The notes under the pieces are model-generated. The model saw only the letters and a list, made by a program, of their open reading frames with translations. It was not told where the DNA came from and did no database searches. DNA of 64,000 bases from Rhodococcus sp. SMB37. Lineage in GTDB: Bacteria > Actinomycetota > Actinomycetes > Mycobacteriales > Mycobacteriaceae. Location of the stretch: the NCBI RefSeq assembly GCF_004345605.1, contig NZ_SLVY01000003.1, positions 124,001-188,000 on the forward strand, in the 5' to 3' direction. The position numbers and the translations under genes were made by a program. Positions 1 through 8,816 of the stretch are shown here, piece after piece; positions within the stretch are counted from its first letter, which is position 1; every line of letters begins with the position of its first letter.

Positions 1-210
1 ATCAGGACGGTCGCCGACGTCGACTCCGCGACCGGCGAGGAAGTCGCGCTGGGTGTCGACGATGTGGGCGACGACGTCGCGCGTCGTCCATCCCTCGCAC
101 GGCGACTTCGCCTCCCAGGCGGTCGATTCGACCGCGTCGATCACGGCGGCGAGCGGATCGGTCGCTTCTTCGTGTCGGAGTGCTGTTGTATTGGTAGGGG
201 CTGTAGTCAT
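1..210 (-). CDS. Partial maleylpyruvate isomerase N-terminal / DinB-like family protein
   Basis: The first 70 codons of a gene that runs off the left edge; the start ATG is at 210. The visible part has the pattern of the TIGR03083/TIGR03086 family: a WEAKSPCEGWTTRDVVAHIVD motif, in which C-x-G-W-x-x-R-D-V-x-A-H is the signature helix of the mycothiol-dependent maleylpyruvate isomerase N-terminal (DinB-like) fold. The histidine of that helix is normally a metal ligand. Family members are small cytosolic proteins, some of them mycothiol-dependent transferases, most of unknown substrate. It is divergent from the AraC-type gene at 248, with 37 bp between the starts. Two other members of this fold lie at 3442 and 40875. 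Family assignment is good; function is open. Confidence 0.75.
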   Translation of the reverse strand, partial: MTTAPTNTTALRHEEATDPLAAVIDAVESTAWEAKSPCEGWTTRDVVAHIVDTQRDFLAGRGVDVGDRPD

Positions 211-247
211 GACTTGACGGTATTTCTACGGAAGGGGCGGGGTATTG

Positions 248-1093
248 ATGAAACCCGACACCGATCCGGTCGACGGCTCGGACCGTCAGCCGATCGAACG
301 CGCCCATCTGAACGACCCGACGGACACCTCGAGCCGAGTCTTCCGATATCCCGCCTCGTCTGACCTTGCAGCATTGATGCGCCGATACTGGATTCCTGTG
401 TGGTCGGTGCCCGAAGGCCAAGACTCCGTACAACGCGTTCTGCAGTACCCGGTGTGTCTGGCTGTCGTCGCGGAAGACTACGCACGCTTCTACGGCATCA
501 CCTCGGGACTGTCCCGCACCACTCTCGCAGGCGACGGATGGGCCGTCGGGGTGATGTTCACCCCGGCTGCAGGCCACCTGCTCACACGTACACCGGTCGC
601 GGCGTTCACCGATCGGTTCGTCGACCTCAGCGAAGTCTTCGGCGATAGCAGCACACGCCTCGCCGGCAGCGTCCGCGCCGCGATGGCCGACGCCCCCCGA
701 TCCCCCGAGTCGCATCGTGTCTCCATGGATTTGTTCGACGACATGCTCCGTCCGTTCGCCACGATCGACGACGAAGGTCATCTGATCAACGAGGTGGTGG
801 CCTTCGTCGAGGACAATCCCGACGTCCTGCGCGTCGAGCAGGTCCGCGACGAATTCGGATTGTCGGAGCGGGCGCTGCAGCGCCTCGTGCATCGACGGAT
901 CGGTTTGACGCCGAAGTGGTTGATCCAGCGTCGCCGGCTCCAGGAGGCGGCCGGCCGATTGCGCGAGCGCGCGACACCGCTCGCCGAGATGGCCGCGCTC
1001 CTCGGGTATGCCGATCAGCCGCATTTCGTGCGCGACTTCGCGAAGGTCGTCGGCATGACACCCGCGGTCTTCGCGCAGCGCTACGGACTCTGA
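248..1093 (+). CDS. AraC-family transcriptional regulator
   Basis: A 281-residue protein. The C-terminal ~100 residues hold the two helix-turn-helix units of the AraC/XylS family: the first around VRDEFGLSERALQRLVHRRIG, the second around LAEMAALLGYADQPHFVRDFAKVVGMTP, with the usual GYADQxHFxRDF hallmark. The N-terminal ~170 residues look like the DUF6597-type effector domain found in many actinobacterial AraC proteins. An ATG at 248 was chosen over the in-frame TTG at 245 because a purine-rich stretch (GGAAGGGGCGGGG, 230-242) precedes it. It is divergent from the DinB-like gene at 210 and may control it. The ligand is unknown. Confidence 0.85.
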   Translation: MKPDTDPVDGSDRQPIERAHLNDPTDTSSRVFRYPASSDLAALMRRYWIPVWSVPEGQDSVQRVLQYPVCLAVVAEDYARFYGITSGLSRTTLAGDGWAVGVMFTPAAGHLLTRTPVAAFTDRFVDLSEVFGDSSTRLAGSVRAAMADAPRSPESHRVSMDLFDDMLRPFATIDDEGHLINEVVAFVEDNPDVLRVEQVRDEFGLSERALQRLVHRRIGLTPKWLIQRRRLQEAAGRLRERATPLAEMAALLGYADQPHFVRDFAKVVGMTPAVFAQRYGL

Positions 1094-1105
1094 CGGTGCT
1101 GGTGG

Positions 1106-1804
1106 TCAGGCGGGTTCGCCGGTCGGGTCGTGCCCGGGCGCGCCCTGTTCGGTTCTTTCGTGTTCGGCGATCGCCTTCGCGCGGACATGGTCCGGATACC
1201 AATCGGTGAACTTGATCGCGCACACCATCGCTCCGGTCTGCAACACCCACCCGGTCCAGATGTTGTTGTTGTCGTCGAGAATCGCATCGCCGTACCAGCC
1301 TGCGGCCGCCGCAACAGCGAACGCCACCGCCCACGCCCCGGTGATGATGTAGTTGGTCTTCACGAACACTGGGGTATTCCAGTATTCCGGTTCGACCATG
1401 TCGCGCGCGTACTGAAGCGTGAAGGGCACCCGAAACAGGATCGATCCGATTGCAATGAGAACCAGAGTGATGTTCGCGATCTCACCGACCCACTTCTCCA
1501 ACCACACTTGCCCGTCGACGGTCAAGAAGAAATGCAGAATGAACAGGCCCGCGAAGAAGAGGACGTCGACGGCCCCGAGTATCTTCAGCTGCTTGCCTCG
1601 GATCCTGTCGTACACGACGAAGAACAATGAGATGGCCAGCGCCACGGCGGAGACCCAGCCGGTACTTCCGGGCCCTTCGAATATTGCGAGAAAGATCCAG
1701 GGTGCAAGGCCTGTCAACGGTCCGTCGAATATCTTGTCGAGGGTCGACGCCGCCCGCCCCTGTCCCGGAGATCGAGCGGCCTTGTTCACGGAATTGTCAG
1801 CCAT
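1106..1804 (-). CDS. Conserved multi-pass membrane protein of unknown function
   Basis: A 232-residue protein with about six hydrophobic segments (for example APWIFLAIF, VSAVALAISLFFVVYD, VDVLFFAGLFILHFFL, NITLVLIAIGSILF and WAVAFAVAAAAGWYGDAI), so probably an inner-membrane protein. The N-terminus is polar and the C-terminus charged. I start it at ATG 1804, where GAGG lies 7 bases upstream, rather than at GTG 1843. No catalytic motif was recognised. It is convergent with the AraC-type gene and divergent from the PPOX protein at 1934. Function unknown. Confidence 0.7.
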   Translation of the reverse strand: MADNSVNKAARSPGQGRAASTLDKIFDGPLTGLAPWIFLAIFEGPGSTGWVSAVALAISLFFVVYDRIRGKQLKILGAVDVLFFAGLFILHFFLTVDGQVWLEKWVGEIANITLVLIAIGSILFRVPFTLQYARDMVEPEYWNTPVFVKTNYIITGAWAVAFAVAAAAGWYGDAILDDNNNIWTGWVLQTGAMVCAIKFTDWYPDHVRAKAIAEHERTEQGAPGHDPTGEPA

Positions 1805-1933
1805 GGCTGCCTCATGTGTAGCGACATTGGGAACCCGACCCACACTCAGGGTAAACCTGTCATGATGGCCGAATGTCTCATTCGGTCACTTCGACTGCAT
1901 GACGGTCATATTCGGTCCAAGTATCCTGACGCC

Positions 1934-2362
1934 ATGGCAGCTGATGAGTCCACGCTCGAAGCCCTGTTCGGAGACACCGGAGTCGCCGCGCTTGTCACCC
2001 TCAAACGCGCGGGGAGACCACAGCTCTCGAACATCCTCTACCACTACGATCACCGAACCCACACGTTCTCCATCTCGATCACCGACACCCGCGCGAAGAC
2101 GAGAAACATGCGCCGCGACTCCCGAGTGAGTCTGTTCAAGGACTCCGACGACGGCTGGTCTTACGCCGTCGCGGAAGGCAACGCCGAACTGTCCGACGTG
2201 GCGCGCACTCCGAACGATGACGCGACCGAACAACTCGTCGTGCTGTACCGGCAGGTCCAGGGTGAGCATCCTGATTGGGACGAGTTCCGCGCGGCGATGG
2301 TCGACGAACAACGATTGGTTCTGCGAGTGCGTGTCGATCGGTTCTACGGCGTCGCCAGGTAG
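1934..2362 (+). CDS. PPOX-class (F420/FMN-type) oxidoreductase
   Basis: A 142-residue protein of the split beta-barrel pyridoxamine-5'-phosphate-oxidase-like superfamily. The opening VAALVTLKRAGRPQLSNILYHYD, followed by TDTRAKTRNMRRDSRVSLF, is typical of actinobacterial F420-dependent PPOX proteins of the Rv1155/Rv2074 group, including the K-x-R-N-M/L-x-R-D cofactor-contacting segment. Such proteins reduce substrates with F420H2 or bind FMN; the substrate cannot be predicted. Start at ATG 1934. Its stop codon abuts the stop of the convergent DNA polymerase gene (2363) with no spacing. Confidence 0.85.
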   Translation: MAADESTLEALFGDTGVAALVTLKRAGRPQLSNILYHYDHRTHTFSISITDTRAKTRNMRRDSRVSLFKDSDDGWSYAVAEGNAELSDVARTPNDDATEQLVVLYRQVQGEHPDWDEFRAAMVDEQRLVLRVRVDRFYGVAR

Positions 2363-3397
2363 CTACCCGGTTTCCACCATCTCCACCCGCACCCCCACCA
2401 GCCGCACCTGCCGCTCGTGATCGAAGCGTTCGAGCAGCGACACCGCTGCCGTCGAGATCACCGAAGGATCCAGTGTCGGATCCGGCAGCGCGCGGCTGGT
2501 GGTGCGCGTGAAGAACGGTGCATACCGGAGTTTGACTTCGACCCGTACGCCGGGCCGCTTCTCGGCCCGGATGTCTTCGGTTACCCGCTCGGCCAACCGC
2601 CGTACGTGCTCGGCGACCTCGCCCCAGTCGGTGACGTTGTGCTGGAACGTCGTTTCCCTGCTGTGCGACCGCGCCACCCACGGTTCGTCCGACACCTCCG
2701 CGCTCCCCGCGCCCATACCGAGGCCTACGAGCCACGGCCCGATCTTCGGTCCGAACCTGGCCGCCATGTCCTCGACCGACGACGCAGCCAACTCTCGAAC
2801 CGTACGAATTTCCAAGGCCTCCAATTTCTTCGCGGTCTTCGACCCGATCCCCCACAGCGCGATCGGGCGCAGATCTCCCATCACCGCAAACCAGTTGTCC
2901 TGGGTCAAGGTGAATTGGCCCTGAGGTTTACCGAATCCGGTCGCGATCTTCGCGCGCAGCCTGTTGTCGCCGATCCCCACCGAACAATGCAGGCCCGTCG
3001 AGTCCAGCACCGCTTGCCGTACGACCGTCGCGAATGTCTCGGGATCGTCGGAATCCACCCCGAGAAACGCTTCGTCCCACCCCAGCACTTCCACCGTGAC
3101 ATCCAACTCTCGCAGGGTATCCATAACCCGTTGCGACATTTCGTTGTAGACGTCCGCGTCGACAGGCAGGAACACTGCGTCGGGGATCTTGCGGGCCGCG
3201 ATACGCAGCGGCATTCCCGACCGCACTCCGAACTTGCGGGCCGCGTACGAGGCTGTCGACACCACGCCTCGTTCGGTTGGGTCGCCACGCCCACCGACCA
3301 CCACCGGCTTTCCGGCAAGGTCGGGGTGACGAAGTACTTCGACGGCAGCAAGGAACTCGTCGAGGTCGACGTGCAGGACCCAACGCACATCGTTCAC
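2363..3397 (-). CDS. dinB2: Y-family DNA polymerase IV, DinB2-type with leucine steric gate
   Basis: A 344-residue translesion polymerase. The N-terminal motif HVDLDEFLAAVE carries the first metal-binding aspartate (D11), and GWDEAFLG carries the D108-E109 pair. The thumb helix-hairpin-helix follows around WGIGSKTAKKLEAL, and the C-terminal ~110 residues form the little-finger domain. The residue after F15, which in E. coli DinB is the aromatic steric gate that excludes ribonucleotides, is leucine (L16). Mycobacterium smegmatis DinB2 also has leucine here (L14) and is known to incorporate ribonucleotides, so this enzyme probably has relaxed sugar selectivity. The C-terminus shows no obvious beta-clamp motif. 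Convergent with the PPOX gene; starts divergently from the gene at 3442. Confidence 0.9.
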   Translation of the reverse strand: MNDVRWVLHVDLDEFLAAVEVLRHPDLAGKPVVVGGRGDPTERGVVSTASYAARKFGVRSGMPLRIAARKIPDAVFLPVDADVYNEMSQRVMDTLRELDVTVEVLGWDEAFLGVDSDDPETFATVVRQAVLDSTGLHCSVGIGDNRLRAKIATGFGKPQGQFTLTQDNWFAVMGDLRPIALWGIGSKTAKKLEALEIRTVRELAASSVEDMAARFGPKIGPWLVGLGMGAGSAEVSDEPWVARSHSRETTFQHNVTDWGEVAEHVRRLAERVTEDIRAEKRPGVRVEVKLRYAPFFTRTTSRALPDPTLDPSVISTAAVSLLERFDHERQVRLVGVRVEMVETG

Positions 3398-3441
3398 GCT
3401 ACCGTCGGAATCGGACCTACGAACCCGATATTGTCACCAGC

Positions 3442-4074
3442 GTGACCGACCACGATCAACTCTGGAGGCTGGTGCACGCCGAACGGTCGGCGCTGGCGGA
3501 CGACCTCGCAGAACTCGATTCCGCCCAGTGGGCGTGTCGGTCACTGTGCGGTGAGTGGACGGTCGAGCAGGTCGTTGCACATCTCACCGCGGTCGCAAGT
3601 GTGGGACCTCTGCGGTGGGTCGCAAGTGTCCTCGGCGCCCGCTTCGATACCGACCTCCACAACGCACGACGACTTGCAGAGCACCTCGGCACCACACCCG
3701 ACGACACCTTCGCGAACTTTCGACGGGTGCTCACCAGCACCACAGCTCCGCTCGGCCCGACCGCGGCATGGCTGGGTGAGGTGGTCGTGCACGCACAGGA
3801 CATTCGTCGCCCCCTCGGCATCCCCCGCGCACCGGCCATCGAGGTAACCACAGAAGTCGCACGCTTCTATGCGCGAAAAGACTTCGCGGTGAACAGCGGA
3901 ACCGCGGCCGACGGGCTGCGACTGACCGCAACGGACAGTGACTACACCACGGGTTCAGGGCTCGAAGTCAGCGGTCCGACACTGTCGTTGACCATGGCAA
4001 TCGCAGGTCGCGGCGCCTACTGCGACGACCTCACCGGGCCCGGTGCGGAAATGCTTCGCGCGCGCTGTTCGTAA
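3442..4074 (+). CDS. Maleylpyruvate isomerase / TIGR03083-family protein
   Basis: A 210-residue protein. Near the N-terminus lies the family signature SLCGEWTVEQVVAHLTA (C-x-E-W-T-V-x-x-V-x-A-H), and near residue 115 the second metal-site region VVVHAQDIRRPLGIP, with the H-x-x-D-I-R/A-x-P-L pattern of TIGR03083. These are DinB-fold, probably mycothiol-linked proteins with a divalent-metal site. The GTG start at 3442 was chosen because the recognisable domain begins directly after it and the upstream frame lies over the dinB2 start. Divergent from dinB2 with 44 bp between. Substrate unknown. Confidence 0.82.
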   Translation: MTDHDQLWRLVHAERSALADDLAELDSAQWACRSLCGEWTVEQVVAHLTAVASVGPLRWVASVLGARFDTDLHNARRLAEHLGTTPDDTFANFRRVLTSTTAPLGPTAAWLGEVVVHAQDIRRPLGIPRAPAIEVTTEVARFYARKDFAVNSGTAADGLRLTATDSDYTTGSGLEVSGPTLSLTMAIAGRGAYCDDLTGPGAEMLRARCS

Positions 4075-4078
4075 CAGC

Positions 4079-4822
4079 TCACCCCAGAAGCCCCACCGCG
4101 ATACACGCGGCGACCAAGACGATCACCACAACCAGATCACCCATCCCGAGTCGGGGCCATGTCCGCGCAACGGGTCGAGGGCCCCGCACCGACAGAGCGT
4201 CCCCGAGATCACGCACCTGCCGCATCGACACCGACGCCACCGCGCCCACCGCGTCGATGACCTCGTTCCACGAACCACGCGGCGACGGTATGCCGGCCCG
4301 CCCCCGCAGGCGTCGCGCCGCGAACAACATGCGCAGCTCCCCGCGGATCGACGGCAGCACCCGCAGCGCCAACGCGCAGGTGGTCACCCATTCGTCGACC
4401 GGGATACGCACCAGGCGCAGGGGCGCCAGGAGGACCGGGAGGGCGTCGACGAGCTCCGACAACCGCGTCGTCCACCCCACCAGCGACGCAAGAACCAACA
4501 GTGCGATGCCCAGCAGCGTCGCGCGGATGTACGTGTCGATACCTCCACCGATCGCATTGATGACCCCGAAGAAGACGAGGAACGCGAACACCCACCATGG
4601 GATGGTCGGCACCACCCCGCGCGGTATCCGCGCGACGAGCAGACCCGCGAGGAGCACGGCGACGATGACGCCGAGTCCGGCCCACGACGGCTGGAAGCTC
4701 ACCACCACCGACAGCACCGCGGCAGCAATCACTTTCGTGCCCGCCCACACGCGGTGCAGGGGTGTCTCGCGCGGAACCGGTCGCAGCAGGATCAGGGGGC
4801 GACGCTGACGTTGCTTCTTCAT
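4079..4822 (-). CDS. Energy-coupling factor transporter transmembrane protein EcfT
   Basis: A 247-residue membrane protein of the CbiQ/EcfT family. Hydrophobic helices lie at roughly 30-75, 88-125 and at the C-terminus (LVVVIVLVAACIAVGLLG). The cytoplasmic coupling region near residues 165-180 contains AARRLRGRA, matching the conserved A-x-R-x-R-G coupling helix that contacts the ATPases; a second DALSVRGPRP element is present. ATG 4822 overlaps the stop of the upstream ATPase gene by one base (a GTG at 4825 would give the GTGA form), so translation is coupled. With the fused ATPase it resembles the Rv2325c-Rv2326c pair of M. tuberculosis. Transported vitamin or metal unknown. Confidence 0.85.
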   Translation of the reverse strand: MKKQRQRRPLILLRPVPRETPLHRVWAGTKVIAAAVLSVVVSFQPSWAGLGVIVAVLLAGLLVARIPRGVVPTIPWWVFAFLVFFGVINAIGGGIDTYIRATLLGIALLVLASLVGWTTRLSELVDALPVLLAPLRLVRIPVDEWVTTCALALRVLPSIRGELRMLFAARRLRGRAGIPSPRGSWNEVIDAVGAVASVSMRQVRDLGDALSVRGPRPVARTWPRLGMGDLVVVIVLVAACIAVGLLG

Positions 4823-6837
4823 CACGCGACCGCCTTCGTTCCGTCATCGACGACGGTGCCGTCCTCGAGTACCACGGTGCGCGAGCACACCTCTTCCATG
4901 CCGTGCAGGTCGTGGGAGATGACGATGATCGTGACGTGTTCGACGGTCCGCAGGTACACCAGGATCGAGATCAGTTCGTGTCGGCCCGCGGTGTCGAGGC
5001 CCGCGAGGGGCTCGTCGAGCACCAGCACACGCGGTGCCCGCGACAGTTGCGCGGCGATCGCGACGCGTCGCATCTCGCCGCCGCTGAGCTGATCGATGGG
5101 TCGAACCGCGAGGTCGACGCTCAATCCCACCCGCTTCAGGACAGCAGCGACATACCGGTGGTCGGTGCGGTCCAGACCCGCGACCTCGGAGATCTCGCGC
5201 GCCACGGTGGGGCGTTGAAGCTGTAGCCGTGCCTGCTGGAACACGAGTCCGACCTCGCCGCGCACGTTCGCGGTGGGAGTGTCGTGCACGGTGCATGTGC
5301 CGCTCGTGGGTCGCAGCAGACCCGCGATGGTCCATGCCAGGGTGGTCTTGCCCGACCCGTTGGCGCCGACTACCAGGACCCCCTCCCCCCGACCGACGGT
5401 CAGCGATACATTGCGCAATGCGGTGTGCGCCCACGGCGTGCGCGCCGCATACGTGTGGGTGACCTCGCGGAGTTCGAGGGCCGGGAGCCATTGCGCCGGC
5501 GGGGCGGCAGGGATCGCCTCGCGCCGCGGTGTGGGAGCGGACGGGCCGACGATGCGTCCCCGTTCCAGATGTACGACGCGGTCGGCCCGTGCGGTTTCGT
5601 CGTCGAGGTGGGTGATGAGCACGACGGTGGTGCCGCCGGCGGCGATCTCCCCGAGCAGGCCGATCAGCGCGGTGCGGCTGTCGGCGTCCACCATCGCGGT
5701 GATCTCGTCGGCGATGAGCAGTTTCGGTGAGCGCGCGAGTGCGGCGGCCAATGCCAGTCGCTGTTGCTGCCCGCCGGAGAGATCTTCGGTGGCGCGGTCG
5801 GTCATGCCCTCGAGTCCGACGCGGACGAGCAGGGCGTCGATGTCGATGTCGCTGCTCGTTCCCCAGCGCAGGTCCTCACCGACCGTGCGGCCGAGCACCT
5901 GGGCCTCCGGATGCTGGAAGACCAGCACTGTCCCGTCCGGCGCGCCGAGCCCCACGGGGCCGGGCCGATCGACGAAACCCGATGTGGGGTCGAGGCCTGC
6001 CAGGATGCGGGCCAGTGTCGATTTGCCGGAGCCGTTGGCGCCGACAACCGCGACGAACTCGCCTTCGGTGATCGTCAGGTCGACGGCGCACAGCGCGTCG
6101 ACGGTCGCATTCGGGTAGCGGTAGGAGACCGAGTTCAGTTTCACGGGCAGCGGGCCGGGTTCACGTTCGGTGGTCCGTTCCGGCCATCCCGCCTGTTGAC
6201 GAGGCCAGGTGCTGCGCCGTGCGACGGATGCGAAGACCCCGAATGCCAGCAGTGCTGTCCCGACCACTCCGAGGACGACGGCGCTGCCGATCCACAGCCA
6301 CCAGTAGGTCACGAGGAAGTCGATGGTCTCGTTCACCACGCGGCTCAGCTCCGGATCGGACCCGGCTGCCTCGAACGTGGTCAGCACGCCGCGCATGGTG
6401 TTGACCAGTGCCTCCAGCAGCAGGATACGGGTCTGTTCGAAGACGACCAGCAGCCCGACGACCGCCGCGGCCACTGCCACACCCATCGGTACCGAACAGG
6501 CGAAGATGACGAATACCGCCGATCGTCCCCAGCGGCGTTGTGCGAACCCCACAAGCGTGCCGATCGATGCGAGCAGCACCACTGCCGCGACCGCGAACGG
6601 CCCACCTGCGATCAGCGCCACGACACCCGCTGCAGTGGTGGCAGCGATGACGGTGCGCACGCGACCTGTGATGGCGAGGAACGCGACGGGCAGCGCGACC
6701 AGCACCTGCGCGATCCCCACCGGAATCAACCCCGCGACCACCGACAACACCGCAGTGAGCGCTCCGAACACTGCCGCGGCGGCAAGCTCGGGCGGTCGAA
6801 GTGGTCCTCTGGTTCTGGGTCTGGTCGCCGCGTTCAC
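4822..6837 (-). CDS. ECF-type transporter: membrane domain fused to two ABC ATPases
   Basis: A 671-residue fusion. Residues 1-215 form a hydrophobic domain with about six membrane spans that resembles a substrate-binding S component. It is followed by two complete ABC ATPase domains, about 230-430 (Walker A GANGSGKS near 272, signature LSGGQQQR) and about 450-671 (Walker A GANGSGKT near 492, signature LSGGEMRR, Walker B VLVLDEP). This is the EcfA1-EcfA2 pair on one chain, as in Rv2326c. The second Q-loop reads VFQQAR. Start GTG 6837, 29 bp after the WS/DGAT stop, so it may be co-transcribed with that gene. With EcfT (overlapping downstream) it would form an entire importer from two polypeptides. 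Confidence 0.85.
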   Translation of the reverse strand: MNAATRPRTRGPLRPPELAAAAVFGALTAVLSVVAGLIPVGIAQVLVALPVAFLAITGRVRTVIAATTAAGVVALIAGGPFAVAAVVLLASIGTLVGFAQRRWGRSAVFVIFACSVPMGVAVAAAVVGLLVVFEQTRILLLEALVNTMRGVLTTFEAAGSDPELSRVVNETIDFLVTYWWLWIGSAVVLGVVGTALLAFGVFASVARRSTWPRQQAGWPERTTEREPGPLPVKLNSVSYRYPNATVDALCAVDLTITEGEFVAVVGANGSGKSTLARILAGLDPTSGFVDRPGPVGLGAPDGTVLVFQHPEAQVLGRTVGEDLRWGTSSDIDIDALLVRVGLEGMTDRATEDLSGGQQQRLALAAALARSPKLLIADEITAMVDADSRTALIGLLGEIAAGGTTVVLITHLDDETARADRVVHLERGRIVGPSAPTPRREAIPAAPPAQWLPALELREVTHTYAARTPWAHTALRNVSLTVGRGEGVLVVGANGSGKTTLAWTIAGLLRPTSGTCTVHDTPTANVRGEVGLVFQQARLQLQRPTVAREISEVAGLDRTDHRYVAAVLKRVGLSVDLAVRPIDQLSGGEMRRVAIAAQLSRAPRVLVLDEPLAGLDTAGRHELISILVYLRTVEHVTIIVISHDLHGMEEVCSRTVVLEDGTVVDDGTKAVA

Positions 6838-6866
6838 TGGGCCCAGTCTGCCAGCCCTACGCAGTG

Positions 6867-8246
6867 CTACTCGAAAGCTCGCTCCAGAGCGTCGAGTTCG
6901 GCGTCGAGACGATCGAGCAGAGGTTCGAGCCTCGGTACGGCGCGACTGCAGGATGTCAGACCGAACGCGATATCGTCGTCGGTGCTCGTACACGTGATGT
7001 TCAGGGCCTGCCCATCGACGGGCACCGACAGCGGATACACCGCGTCGACGCGCGCGCCGTTCCAATACAGCGGGTGAGCAGGACCGGACACATTCGACAC
7101 GATGATGTTGAACGGCGGCCGCGGCAGCGCACGGTTCCCCGTGACCATGCCCACCGCGAGCGGCGCGACACCGAGTGCACTGGTCGCCAGCCGCGACACC
7201 GATGGCATGCCGCGCATCGCATCTTTGCCCTGGGTCGTGGATTCGCGGATCGTCGTCAGTCGCTCGACCGGATCCACGGTGTCGGTGGCGAGGTTGCACA
7301 TGAGCACGCCCACCTGGTTTTCGGAACACTGTTTGTCCGGTCGCAGACTCACCGGGACCATCGCCACGAGCGACCTGTCGGGCAGGGCGTGCTGGTCGAG
7401 CAGGAATGAACGCAACGCTCCTGAGGACATCGCGAGCACGACATCGTTGACGGTGGCACCGGCTGCGGTAGCGACCGCGCGGAGTCTTTTCAGAGGCCAT
7501 GACCGTCCCGCGCATCGGCGTGCACCGCTGATAGGGACGTTGACGACGGTGTTCGGTGCCGCGAGCGACAGGGACCCGCCCCGGCCGCGCACTGCTCTGT
7601 CGACCGTCCCGGTCAGCGCGGGCACGAGGCCTAATGCCTCGGAGGCCACGGTCCGTGCCGCCGCGATCACGGACTCCTGCAGCGCACGCGAAGCCCCCTC
7701 GGGTCGAGTCGGCACCAGTGCGTCCATCGGTGCCCACGGGGCGGGCATGTCGGTACGCTCCGAATCGGCGCTCATCGCGCGACGGAGCAGTTTCATTGCA
7801 CCCACGCCGTCGGCCAGCGCGTGGTGGATCTTGGTATAGACCGCGTATCGACCGTCCGCGAGACCTTCGATGAGGTGCATCTCCCACAGCGGCCGGTCAC
7901 GGTTCAGCAGGGTGCCGTGCAGTCTCGACACGAGATTCCACAGTTCGTCGAGGCCACCGGGTGTGGGCAAGGCGTCGTAGCGCACGTGGTGGGACAGATC
8001 GAAGTGCTCGTCTTCTTCCCACGCCCACTGCCCGAGAGTCGCAAGGGAGCGCACAGGACGCCGACTCCACAGTGGGTCGGCGTCGGGTTCACCCAACGCC
8101 CTGTCGAATGCCGCACGCATATCAGGTGCGTCGCCGCCGTCCGGTGGTGTGAAGAGGATGAGTCCACCCACGTGCATGGGGTGTTCGCGTGACTCTCCGA
8201 GGAGGAACATCGAGTCGGTCGGCGACATCGGCAGTCGAACGTGCAC
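6867..8246 (-). CDS. Wax ester synthase / diacylglycerol O-acyltransferase (WS/DGAT)
   Basis: A 459-residue acyltransferase of the bacterial WS/DGAT family, which makes triacylglycerol or wax esters from acyl-CoA. The catalytic motif HHxxxDG is present as HHALADG near residue 139. The conserved N-terminal LSPTDSMFLL-type start (here MSPTDSMFLLGE), PLWEMHLIEGL, NDVVLA and the C-terminal NIIVSNVSGP are all visible. I start it at GTG 8246 because GGAGG lies 5 bases upstream; ATG 8228 is the alternative. Multiple WS/DGAT paralogues are usual in oleaginous rhodococci. It is the first gene of a probable run with the ECF transporter. Confidence 0.9.
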   Translation of the reverse strand: MHVRLPMSPTDSMFLLGESREHPMHVGGLILFTPPDGGDAPDMRAAFDRALGEPDADPLWSRRPVRSLATLGQWAWEEDEHFDLSHHVRYDALPTPGGLDELWNLVSRLHGTLLNRDRPLWEMHLIEGLADGRYAVYTKIHHALADGVGAMKLLRRAMSADSERTDMPAPWAPMDALVPTRPEGASRALQESVIAAARTVASEALGLVPALTGTVDRAVRGRGGSLSLAAPNTVVNVPISGARRCAGRSWPLKRLRAVATAAGATVNDVVLAMSSGALRSFLLDQHALPDRSLVAMVPVSLRPDKQCSENQVGVLMCNLATDTVDPVERLTTIRESTTQGKDAMRGMPSVSRLATSALGVAPLAVGMVTGNRALPRPPFNIIVSNVSGPAHPLYWNGARVDAVYPLSVPVDGQALNITCTSTDDDIAFGLTSCSRAVPRLEPLLDRLDAELDALERAFE

Positions 8247-8615
8247 GCTTACCTCCGCTCGCATTCGCGAGCATGCTGTTGGCGGGCCCCCTGCGACCCG
8301 ACCGTGATCGTTTCTCCACGGCGCCCCCGCGCACGATATGTGAAACGTCACTATTACTACGCCGTTCCGTGACCTGGCGCCAGAGTGCCGAAGGGCCTCA
8401 TTCGGACAGTCGCTCAGCCTTTTGCCCGGTTTGCCCTCTACGGGACACATCGAGGTCCATATGTCCCGTAGCCCGCGCCCCTCCACCGCCACCGCTCCCC
8501 CGATATGTTCCGCGTGACCGCCCTATCGTGGGTTCGCCGCGAGCCTGGGCAGCTTCACTCTGTTCGGGGCGCTCGGCTGGACCGCACTCGGATCGGAGGT
8601 CGGGGCACTCGGCCA

Positions 8616-8646
8616 GTACTCACTCGGACCCTGTACTCACTCGGAC
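8616..8646. repeat. Two 14-bp direct repeats
   Basis: GTACTCACTCGGAC occurs at 8616-8629 and again at 8633-8646 (period 17 bp), with a related GCACTCGG nearby at 8605 and another at 8584. They lie about 200 bp upstream of efeU. They could be operator repeats or a decayed tandem repeat. Confidence 0.6.
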
Positions 8647-8686
8647 GTTGCCTACGCCGTCGTGCGACGCATGCGGTCGACGGCAG

Positions 8687-8711
8687 AGCACAGCACAGCA
8701 CAGCACAGCAC
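8687..8711. repeat. AGCAC pentanucleotide tandem repeat, five units
   Basis: Five perfect copies of AGCAC, with no gene assigned over them. A 5-bp unit is prone to slippage. It lies about 140 bp before efeU, in the likely promoter-distal part of the leader region. Confidence 0.85.
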
Positions 8712-8816
8712 AGACGAGTAATGGAGCGCTCCAGCTCGGTAATGCGCAGGTAATAGCACGAAAGCCCCTCCCACAGAGGTGGCCGATGGGTGTATGTTCT
8801 TGTCCGCGCGACTCAG

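Noticed and set aside
2..1024. Long minus-strand open frame over the AraC-type gene
   Set aside because: Arginine-rich, low-complexity translation typical of an antisense shadow in high-GC DNA; the plus-strand AraC protein and the partial DinB-like protein explain the region.
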